A DNA stretch of 51,164 bases from [Flexibacter] sp. ATCC 35208 (lineage in GTDB: Bacteria; Bacteroidota; Bacteroidia; Chitinophagales; Chitinophagaceae): positions 1-51,164 of the forward strand of contig NZ_MTKN01000060.1 in assembly GCF_001975825.1 (NCBI RefSeq). The letters run 5' to 3'. The position numbers were made by a program, and so were the translations under genes. Shown one piece after another: positions 45,231 through 51,164 of this stretch (within the stretch, counting starts at the first letter, position 1; each line of letters begins with the position of its first letter). The notes under the pieces were generated by a model, which made no database searches, had not been told where the DNA came from, and saw only the letters and a list, made by a program, of their open reading frames with translations.

Positions 45231-45266
45231 AAAAGCGCTTCAAGTCATTGACCTTGAAGCGCTTTT
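45231..45266. terminator. Bidirectional terminator hairpin next to repeat copy C
   Basis: AAAAGCGCTTCAAG (45231-45244) and CTTGAAGCGCTTTT (45253-45266) form a perfect 14-base stem with an eight-base loop. On the minus strand it lies immediately after the tRNA-like 3' end of repeat copy C, as terminators do after tRNA genes. Confidence 0.85.
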
Positions 45267-45271
45267 ATATT

Positions 45272-45397
45272 CTGCGGAGAAAGAGGGATTCGCCCCCCGG
45301 ACCTGTTACAGTCAAAATCATTCGCGGCATGGCCGCCAATTTCGATCTCAAACCTCCTAAATACAAAAAATGCCTTGAGATCGTTCATCCGGATCAG
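45272..45397 (-). repeat. Noncoding repeat, copy C (best tRNA-like 3' end)
   Basis: On the minus strand: a degenerate hairpin, GGAGGTTTGAGATCGAAATT, GGCGGCCATGCCGC, GAATGATTTTGACTG, TAACAGGTCC, GGGGGGCGAATCCC, TCTTTCTCCGCA. The last part could form a tRNA variable arm, a T stem of five pairs (with a six-base loop lacking the TT) and CTCC-GCA acceptor end. No matching anticodon stem or D arm is convincing. It is followed by a strong terminator. Confidence 0.65.
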
Positions 45398-45571
45398 ATC
45401 TGGCTGCACCTTCGCCTTCCTCCATCAGGTAAATAAAATACCTTTGATAATACTGATACCTTTCGGAACGCGACTATCCACATATACTTTTGTACGAGTG
45501 GTTCCTGGTGCGAGATAAGGCATTCATTGATGATTCTAAAAGGGCCGGTCATCAGACCAGCCCTTTCTTAA

Positions 45572-45985
45572 TTATACTGTCCCATTCGGGCATTTATCAT
45601 CTATCCATTGAATAAGTGCAGTGATTACATCATTCTGTTGGGGAGGAGTTTTATTAGAATTATAAGGCGGGCTGGGTGGTGGCATTTGTTGCCCGATATT
45701 TCCGCCTGGCGCAAATGGTCCTTTGCCTTGCAGGGCCAATACAATATTTGATGAAGCGCCATTGCCTACTTCCAGTATTAACAAGCCATCCGGTGGGTAA
45801 GAGTTCGGATCAAAGCCTGGCACATAGCCGGTCGTAAATTCTTTGTAGGTCATGGGATTATTATTGGCATCGAAATGCCAGAATATACCGTGGGGGGCAG
45901 GGCCAGGAGTGACACCGCTGGATTGTACAAAACTGTCTAACAAATTTTGTACATCCTTGAAGCTTGTAAGTTTAGTTACAGACAT
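45572..45985 (-). CDS. Small protein paired with a c-type cytochrome
   Basis: 137 residues from the ATG at 45985. No signal peptide or membrane helix. It is rich in Pro/Gly/Asn, with GIFWHFDANNNPMTYKEFTTGYVPGFDP and a C-terminal QQMPPPSPPYNSNKTPP followed by ITALIQWIDDKCPNG. The end looks like the last helix of cytochrome c-like proteins (MP-x, W-I-D-x-x-CP) but has no CxxCH. It follows the cytochrome gene by 28 bases, so they are probably one operon. I do not recognise a family. Confidence 0.6.
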   Translation of the reverse strand: MSVTKLTSFKDVQNLLDSFVQSSGVTPGPAPHGIFWHFDANNNPMTYKEFTTGYVPGFDPNSYPPDGLLILEVGNGASSNIVLALQGKGPFAPGGNIGQQMPPPSPPYNSNKTPPQQNDVITALIQWIDDKCPNGTV

Positions 45986-46013
45986 TTGAATGAAGGGTTT
46001 TGAGGGTGAAAAA

Positions 46014-47585
46014 TTATTTGTGTCTTTTACCAGGTATGGCATGTGGATCGGAAAATGCCTGCAGCGCCGGGGACAGATGTGGTAAAGGGAATCCGGTAGG
46101 ATTTTGTTTGAATACAGGTGCATTGACCGGATAAGGATGTGGAATGTCTGGCTCGAAGAAGTTGCCGGTAGCCGCAATAACACTGAAGTCACCTCCCTGA
46201 AATTGGCCTTGCGATCCGTGACAACCCAGGCAACCACCTGCGGTAAAAGGCGTGTATTTTTTAGTGGTTTTGTCCAGGACGAAGACGTGTGCAGCATCGG
46301 GATTAGGTACATTGGAGTATACGCCAGCTAGTCCGCCCTGGAAAAACTGGAGCGAATTGTTTGTTTCAGTTGCAAAATTTGACAGGAAGAATTGTTGGGG
46401 TGGAACGACTTTCGTAGGATCGTTCGTAACGACCGCCTGTACACCTATTAGCTGATAATTGGCCCATACATTTGAGCTTCCGAATTGCTTACGTATCTGT
46501 GCCTGTGCTGCACTGTTGTACGTGTTCAGGTAGGCAGGGATCGGGAATTGTCTTTGTGCTTCGATGACACCAGAGTCGGGCAGGGGGCGGGGTACCCCCT
46601 TTGATGAATCCGTGCGGGGATTGGTATTAATAAATCTGAAACCTGTTTTTTCAAGGGTGACGTGTTCAAAAGTGGCAAAAGTAAAGGTAGGTACATTGGG
46701 CGTTTTTTGAATAATATGCAATGACATGAGCAGGAAGGTATCATTGTTGGCCACCAGGCTTCCATTCTTGTCCTTTGTGTAATAGATGCCCTCCGTCCAG
46801 TGAAAATCTTTCAGGTTGTCTGCAGTATGGTCGAAATGCCGCCAGGTCGCTTTTATTTCAGTGGAGGCATTAGGTAGGCTAAAAATGGTGCTATCGGGAG
46901 GGGTAGAGAGATTTTTAATGAGTGAAATAGCACTGTCAAGCGCGGGTTGACGTGTATTGGAATTGTTGTAACCTGTTTTTTTGAGATAGTCATAAATTAC
47001 GTTATTCCCCTTTGCTTCGTATAATATGCCTGCATTGGCAGCATTGTCTTTTGCTATCAATGGGGTATAGTACATATAGGCGAGGGAGATTTCGCTGGTC
47101 TCATCGAGGTTGTTGAACAGGTGTTGATTTACAGTTTTGCTGGCAGGGGTGACGACTGCGTGATAGATATAAACTGGTAATGTGTCAGGATTGGGCAGCG
47201 TGTGAGTACCGTAGTAGCCGGGATACAATTCTGTTCTGTGGTAAAATGTTTCCCATACGACAGTGCCTCCGGAGCCGGTACCTCCATTGATGGTGGTGTT
47301 ATCTGGCTGGCCACGGTAGAAGCCCGACATATTAGGAGTGGGATTGGGTTTCGCAGGCCATGTGAGGGCTACGAATTCTTTCCAGGCGAATGCGGCGGCT
47401 TCGATTGAATCGGATAGGTCCTGGATGTCTTTGGGCATGATGGAGGTAAACGAATCGATCGAAGCATTTAAGGCCGATAATTGGTTATCCTGTGTGGTGT
47501 TGTGAGGGGCTGTATTGCAGTAGGTGAAATAGGTAGCAATAGCAGCGGACAATAGAAGGGCCACTCCCTTTGGGGTTTTAATCAT
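46014..47585 (-). CDS. Periplasmic protein with a C-terminal haem c site
   Basis: 523 residues with an N-terminal hydrophobic segment (GVALLLSAAIATYFTYC), perhaps a lipoprotein. A single haem attachment site CLGCH lies at 452-456, followed by a Gly/Gln-rich stretch. The N-terminal WKEFVALTWPAKPNP, RGQPD and VVWETFYHRTELY recur in a family of large single-haem proteins that I cannot name; the long middle part has no other recognised domain. Electron transfer to or from an oxidase is likely. It forms an operon with the 137-residue gene. Confidence 0.65.
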   Translation of the reverse strand: MIKTPKGVALLLSAAIATYFTYCNTAPHNTTQDNQLSALNASIDSFTSIMPKDIQDLSDSIEAAAFAWKEFVALTWPAKPNPTPNMSGFYRGQPDNTTINGGTGSGGTVVWETFYHRTELYPGYYGTHTLPNPDTLPVYIYHAVVTPASKTVNQHLFNNLDETSEISLAYMYYTPLIAKDNAANAGILYEAKGNNVIYDYLKKTGYNNSNTRQPALDSAISLIKNLSTPPDSTIFSLPNASTEIKATWRHFDHTADNLKDFHWTEGIYYTKDKNGSLVANNDTFLLMSLHIIQKTPNVPTFTFATFEHVTLEKTGFRFINTNPRTDSSKGVPRPLPDSGVIEAQRQFPIPAYLNTYNSAAQAQIRKQFGSSNVWANYQLIGVQAVVTNDPTKVVPPQQFFLSNFATETNNSLQFFQGGLAGVYSNVPNPDAAHVFVLDKTTKKYTPFTAGGCLGCHGSQGQFQGGDFSVIAATGNFFEPDIPHPYPVNAPVFKQNPTGFPLPHLSPALQAFSDPHAIPGKRHK

Positions 47586-48134
47586 AATAGGTATTTTAAG
47601 GTTTATATTTTGCTGTTTTTAAAGGGATGAGGGGGGGGTATTTTTGGTATTTATTGGACTTTATGAATTTAGAAAATATAATGAATAGAAAAAAGTATTT
47701 GAGGGGATTTTATTTATTGTTTGAGAGATGTGATTTTTGGGCGTGAGTGTTATAATGAGGTATGCATGTACAAGTCAAAATGGTAGCTTACTTGTTATTA
47801 TAATCATTCTGCTGCGTCATTACTGCATTGAATAATTATAATGATTTAAATAATATTTCTAGTTCCTCAGTTGTGAATGGAATGTAGTCATCCTCTTCTG
47901 AATTAAATATATGTGTGGGTGAAGAGGTTTTTGTTCGAACATAAGGGCTGTTTCGAGCAAAGATTTATTAAAAATTATAAATCCACTGGATGATCTAAAC
48001 CTGACTTGAGTCGTATTTGAGTTACCTTTTCATACCCCATTTTTGCTAAGAAGCTAAAAAACGCTTGCAAAAAATTGTTTTTTGGCTTAAGATAGCATAT
48101 AATAGAGGTATGATATGCCATCAAAATCATCAAC
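47586..48134. other. AT-rich intergenic region
   Basis: No gene was recognised in these 549 bases. The left part is the leader of the cytochrome operon (minus). Around 47940-48110 the composition and a TTGCAA ... TATAAT arrangement before a short ATG frame (48115) resemble the leader of an insertion sequence, but no transposase follows. Confidence 0.4.
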
Positions 48135-48680
48135 ATGGTAGACAAGGAACGTAGAAAAAAACTCGCACTTCATTTGCGCCACTTATCCGTTGGGCTGATT
48201 TCAAACGACGACTTTGAGGAAGCCGTTATGGAAAATGTATCTGCTGGATGGCTCCCAGAGCAATATCACCGTTCAAAATTAGCAAGGAGTGACGGTGACG
48301 ATCCTATTATTAAACCAATGCTTGAATTGTGTTGGGGGTTATATGACGACACAAGAAATCATAAACTAGTGAAATCTGATGCATTAACAAAGGATGCATT
48401 GAAAATCATTGCACGGTGTATTTTATTTCTATATTCCGACAAAAAATATGAGTGGCCTTATTTTAACACGAACAATACACTTTTTCGATTTTCATTAAAG
48501 GAAATAATCTTATCAGTCATAACACTCGGACACCATTATAGGAATAAAAGAGAAGAGCATATTATTTCATTTTACGAGTGGCAAAAGTTAGGCGACTATG
48601 ATGTATGGCCATTCTTTAGGAAAACTGACTACCATGATCAATTGACGAAACGGCCATTTTTAAGTGGACAACAAACGTAA
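48135..48680 (+). CDS. Hypothetical protein
   Basis: 181 residues, soluble, rich in charged and aromatic residues, with no signal peptide, membrane helix or motif I recognise. Conserved-looking segments are HLRHLSVGLISNDDFEEAVM and WPYFNTNNTLFRFSLKEIIL, and a Trp-rich C-terminus (EWQKLGDYDVWPFF). It is upstream of the interrupted DUF6794 gene by 84 bases. Its AT-rich surroundings and the IS next door suggest a variable region. Function unknown. Confidence 0.6.
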   Translation: MVDKERRKKLALHLRHLSVGLISNDDFEEAVMENVSAGWLPEQYHRSKLARSDGDDPIIKPMLELCWGLYDDTRNHKLVKSDALTKDALKIIARCILFLYSDKKYEWPYFNTNNTLFRFSLKEIILSVITLGHHYRNKREEHIISFYEWQKLGDYDVWPFFRKTDYHDQLTKRPFLSGQQT

Positions 48681-48764
48681 ACAACTAAGCTTGGCTGGTT
48701 ACACAGTACCAACGATGAAGCCTGGTTGTTTGCTGTAATGTTTGACAGATCCTATCATTCAATA

Positions 48765-49192
48765 ATGACTTTACCCAAATTGACACTTTTCTTTACATGC
48801 TTGTTTGTTCTAACAAGTTGCAAGACACAAATCAAATTGCCCCAAAATTTAGATGAAGCAGTTTTGTATTTTCAACAGCAATGGACACCGGCAGAACTTG
48901 ACAATTTTAAAAACAAGCCTGAAAGGGATGCTTTAGTAGAGTTACACCAAAGCACTGGAATGTGGATACGAAACAATTGGGTCTACGGTGGCAGAGACAC
49001 TGCACTGAGAAACTACTTTAAAGCATTAGGCATTCATGCCCCTGACGATATCTCGTCAATCATTTTGACCTCTCTGCATCGGACGTTAAATAAAAAGGAA
49101 ATTGAACTTGACAAACAAGTTGAAACTTACAAAGCATATTGGCAGCTTATAATAGACTGCAATGAGAAACAGAAAACTCAAGCGGTCTCTAA
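48765..49192 (+). pseudogene. 5' part of a DUF6794 lipoprotein gene cut by an IS
   Basis: 142 residues remain before the insertion. The start at 48765 (MTLPKLTLFFTCLFVLTSC) gives a lipoprotein signal with Cys19; a longer frame from 48726 is less likely. The DUF6794 region runs LPQNLDEAVLYFQQQWTPAELDNFKNK, ELHQSTGMWIRNNWVYGG, LGIHAPDDISSIIL. In the present sequence the frame runs on into the IS for six residues and stops in its terminal repeat. The 3' part is at 50647-50948. Confidence 0.85.
49189..49192. repeat. Target site duplication, left (CTAA)
   Basis: CTAA at 49189-49192 and again at 50647-50650 directly flanks the two IS ends. It fits the four-base YTAR target of IS701-family elements. 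Confidence 0.8.
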
Positions 49193-50646
49193 TTCTACTT
49201 TGACAACTTAGGATGAGTCTTTATTAAGCTTCTCTAATCCTCTCTGCTCGTGCCTTTTCTTGATTTGGTCAAGCACTTCATCAGGAGAAAAACTTTTCTT
49301 AGAATAGACTCTTATTATTATATCTCGTATATCATATGCACTCAATAATGGATATTCATTATTATACAAGATTTTTTCACTTAGTATAAAATGTAGTGCC
49401 ATCATTACCAATACCATATGATGATGCCACGCCATCCATCCTCTAACCTGATATTCACTCATACCTGCCTCCTGCTTTGCATCTTGGAAGGACCTCTCGA
49501 TAAAATAGCGCTGAGATTGCATTCTGACCAGGTCAGCAAGTTCAAATTCATCTTCATATGCATTGCTAAGGGCATATTTATATTCAATATCTCCTGAAGG
49601 AGTTTTTGTCGCTCTTATAATTAATAAATGTTCTCTATAATCTTCACTCTCCCCGTCCCATGTATAAACTGTCTGCACATACCCTTTACATACAAGATCG
49701 CCCTTACCTGTTTTTCGAAGTCGTATGGTCTGCCATTTTTTTGATGATTTACCTGGGCATAGATTACTTACTTCTATGGCTTTACTATCTGTTTTGTACC
49801 GGCTGGGATTACGACCCGGATTACCCTGCTTTTCAGGAAGATAAAGATCCGGAACTTGTTCATATACATGCTGATCAATGTGAATATCTACCACATATAA
49901 TAGCTCCATATCATCCAGTGTCTGTCTGAATTTGTAACTATTACCATATAAACCATCTGCACCAACAAAATCGAATTCTGTTCCAAGACTTACCTGTCGC
50001 TTTACAATATCAAGAGCCAAATCAACCTTACTTTGGTTAACATATCTTTCCTTGGGTACACCAGCTGCTTTGCAACGTTTCTTATAACTTGTCCAGCTCT
50101 CCGGTAAATACAATTCTGTGTCTATAAGACCATAATATTTTTCAGCACTTAATGCTCCATATACTGCGACCTGGCAATTATCTACCTTGCCTATAGTACC
50201 ACACCATTGACGGCTTACTCCTACTGAGTGTTCTCCTTTTTTAACATGAGCACTTTCATCCAATAACAACCCTACCCAATCACAATCAATACTGTTAAAT
50301 ATGGTGCTTGTATCACGTGACAACTGATCGAATCCGGCACGATGGTCCCACGGCGATTCACTAATAAAGTGATGAATACGATTATATTCAACGTCTGATG
50401 TCTGCTCTGCTAAGCGTTCTATGTTTCTTTTCCGACTTTGAAACAAACCCCGGATGTATTCAAATCCCAAATCCATCTTGTTATGTGTCTTTGTTTTAAA
50501 AACAGAACCACAATGCTGGACATATTTTTTGAGCCGATGGATGTCGGCTGGCGATGTCTTCCTTTGACCATGTCCTATATTTATTGCATTGATTTACACA
50601 GCACTAAGATCTGGATTTTTCTCCATTTTAACTTGGCAAAGTAGAA
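49193..50646. mobile_element. IS701-like insertion sequence, 1454 bp
   Basis: The ends are TTCTACTTTGACAACTT (49193-49209) and the inverted AACTTGGCAAAGTAGAA (50630-50646), 17 bases with two mismatches, flanked by CTAA on both sides. It encodes one transposase on the minus strand, whose stop codon lies in the left terminal repeat. The insertion cuts the DUF6794 gene without loss of host bases. Confidence 0.88.
49208..50476 (-). CDS. IS701-family DDE transposase
   Basis: 422 residues. The catalytic triad is visible as Asp73 (GLLLDESA), Asp174 (FVGADGLYG) and Glu327 (RYFIERSFQDAKQEAG), with the family signature SRQWCGTIGKVDNCQVAVY between the first two. The frame is open upstream of the ATG to a stop at about 50590, and the preceding ~25 codons look plausible (HRLKKYVQHCGSV), so the original start may be lost or non-ATG. 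It otherwise appears intact and may be active. Confidence 0.9.
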   Translation of the reverse strand: MDLGFEYIRGLFQSRKRNIERLAEQTSDVEYNRIHHFISESPWDHRAGFDQLSRDTSTIFNSIDCDWVGLLLDESAHVKKGEHSVGVSRQWCGTIGKVDNCQVAVYGALSAEKYYGLIDTELYLPESWTSYKKRCKAAGVPKERYVNQSKVDLALDIVKRQVSLGTEFDFVGADGLYGNSYKFRQTLDDMELLYVVDIHIDQHVYEQVPDLYLPEKQGNPGRNPSRYKTDSKAIEVSNLCPGKSSKKWQTIRLRKTGKGDLVCKGYVQTVYTWDGESEDYREHLLIIRATKTPSGDIEYKYALSNAYEDEFELADLVRMQSQRYFIERSFQDAKQEAGMSEYQVRGWMAWHHHMVLVMMALHFILSEKILYNNEYPLLSAYDIRDIIIRVYSKKSFSPDEVLDQIKKRHEQRGLEKLNKDSS

Positions 50647-50948
50647 CTAACTACAACAAGTTTAAAGTAGGCGACAATATAACGATATACATGCCCGTTG
50701 ACACATCAGAAAGAAATCGTAACGCAGTTCTTTATGACTGTCAAACAACTGAATGGGCATTTAACGCAGGGAAAGACTTGATCATCAAAGGAACAGTTAC
50801 AAAAAAGTATTTCATCAATGACACAGCCAATGTGTTTTTTACTGTCCGGGTAACTTATTTGAACCGCAATGACACGCCCATTTTGATGGATCGGGTTAAG
50901 ACGGGTAACGAGAGAAATTTCTCTTTGATAGGACTTAAAATTGAATAA
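50647..50948 (+). pseudogene. 3' part of the DUF6794 lipoprotein gene
   Basis: Removing the IS and one CTAA joins GTC TCT (49185-49190) to AAC TAC AAC AAG (from 50649) in the same frame, giving an uninterrupted protein of about 241 residues. The 3' part codes for 99 residues starting NYNKFKVGDNITIYMPVDTSERN and ending NFSLIGLKIE; it is beta-rich and would follow the DUF6794 domain. This half has no start of its own. Confidence 0.85.
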
Positions 50949-51147
50949 CACTTACCCTCAATAGTTGTTAGCTTCAATCAAAATGTACAAATGAACCGCC
51001 TAAAACGTCAAAGATATAAGCATTAGAAGTGTTTAGTCACTACGTTTAATTTTCATCTATCTTTCATACACTTCGAATCTGCTAATTATTTGATAATCAA
51101 ATATTAATCAGAAGAGGGGTTAACATTTGTGGAATTAATTCAAATAG
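50949..51147. other. Right-edge intergenic sequence
   Basis: About 200 AT-rich bases with no gene or hairpin that I can support, ending at a second copy of the IS terminal repeat. Confidence 0.5.
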
Positions 51148-51164
51148 TTCTACTTTGCCAAGTT
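51148..51164. repeat. Terminal repeat of a second IS copy at the window edge
   Basis: TTCTACTTTGCCAAGTT, the last 17 bases, is the exact reverse complement of the right end of the IS at 50630-50646. A second copy of the same element therefore begins here and is cut off by the end of the window. Confidence 0.85.

Larger units (their letters stand above)
44527..45571. other. One kilobase without a recognised gene
   Basis: It holds a bidirectional terminator-like hairpin (44635-44671), another at 45231-45266 and repeat copy C. A 53-residue frame starting MKTFIHVGFFNPSTD (44924-45085) is not recognised and could be spurious. The segment around 44672-44700, read on minus, has a GGTTCGATT followed by GTCGCCGTAGCCCA, like a decayed tRNA 3' end directly before the hairpin, but no 5' half was found. 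Confidence 0.5.

Noticed and set aside
45272..45397. A functional tRNA gene in repeat copy C
   Set aside because: The 3' end is tRNA-like and a terminator follows, but the T loop is short and no D arm or anticodon stem can be formed convincingly, and other copies vary at key positions.
47940..48134. Left end of another insertion sequence
   Set aside because: The leader has an IS-like look, but no transposase, partner terminal repeat or target duplication was found.

Overview
The window looks like chromosomal DNA of a Chitinophagaceae bacterium (Bacteroidota), most like Chitinophaga. The signs are a type IX secretion C-terminal sorting domain on a large glycosidase, Bacteroidota-type TonB receptors, a TAnnTTTG promoter element, AT-rich intergenic DNA without clear Shine-Dalgarno sites, and protein families common in that group. 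No rRNA gene, intact tRNA gene or CRISPR array was seen. The last 17 bases repeat the terminal inverted repeat of the insertion sequence at 49.2-50.6 kb, so the right edge is probably an assembly break at a second IS copy.

Layout. 0-3.5 kb: a fasciclin-domain protein, the 3' remnant of a DUF1003 gene, and an M13 metallopeptidase lipoprotein. 3.5-9.9 kb: a drug-efflux operon (outer-membrane factor, adaptor, HAE1-type RND pump) behind a TetR repressor with a repeated operator-like sequence. 10-13.6 kb: a secreted multidomain alpha-L-rhamnosidase. 14-20.9 kb: a metal-uptake region with a siderophore-type TonB receptor plus PepSY membrane protein, and a second TonB receptor broken by one in-frame UGA and followed by a DJ-1/PfpI-YHS lipoprotein. 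21-27.8 kb: three paralogous small membrane proteins sharing C-x9-C-x3-C and a C-terminal Pro-Pro, a TonB-receptor remnant, a SCO protein, an AraC regulator, two multi-spanning membrane proteins each ending in a c-type haem domain, and small membrane proteins. This is the best candidate for an undescribed system. 28-35.8 kb: a heavy-metal RND efflux system whose pump is split into two ORFs exactly between its two halves, with a two-component system upstream. 35.9-37.9 kb: the potassium transporter Kup.

37.9-45.5 kb is a gene graveyard. It holds fragments of YnfA, an ECF sigma factor, a Fic-like winged helix, an alpha/beta hydrolase and an ABC permease. Copies of a short noncoding repeat with a tRNA-3'-half-like segment and a terminator hairpin lie among them. 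Intact genes here are an SGNH hydrolase and a MarR regulator divergent from a membrane protein and an NmrA-like reductase. 45.5-47.6 kb: a c-type cytochrome pair. 48.1-51.1 kb: a hypothetical gene and a DUF6794 lipoprotein gene cut by an IS701-like element; the target duplication (CTAA) and both IS ends are visible, and the original frame can be rebuilt exactly.

The 14-36 kb stretch is mostly about metals and respiration: uptake (TonB receptors, PepSY), periplasmic handling (SCO, YHS, the Cys-motif proteins), haem electron transfer, and metal efflux with its sensor system.
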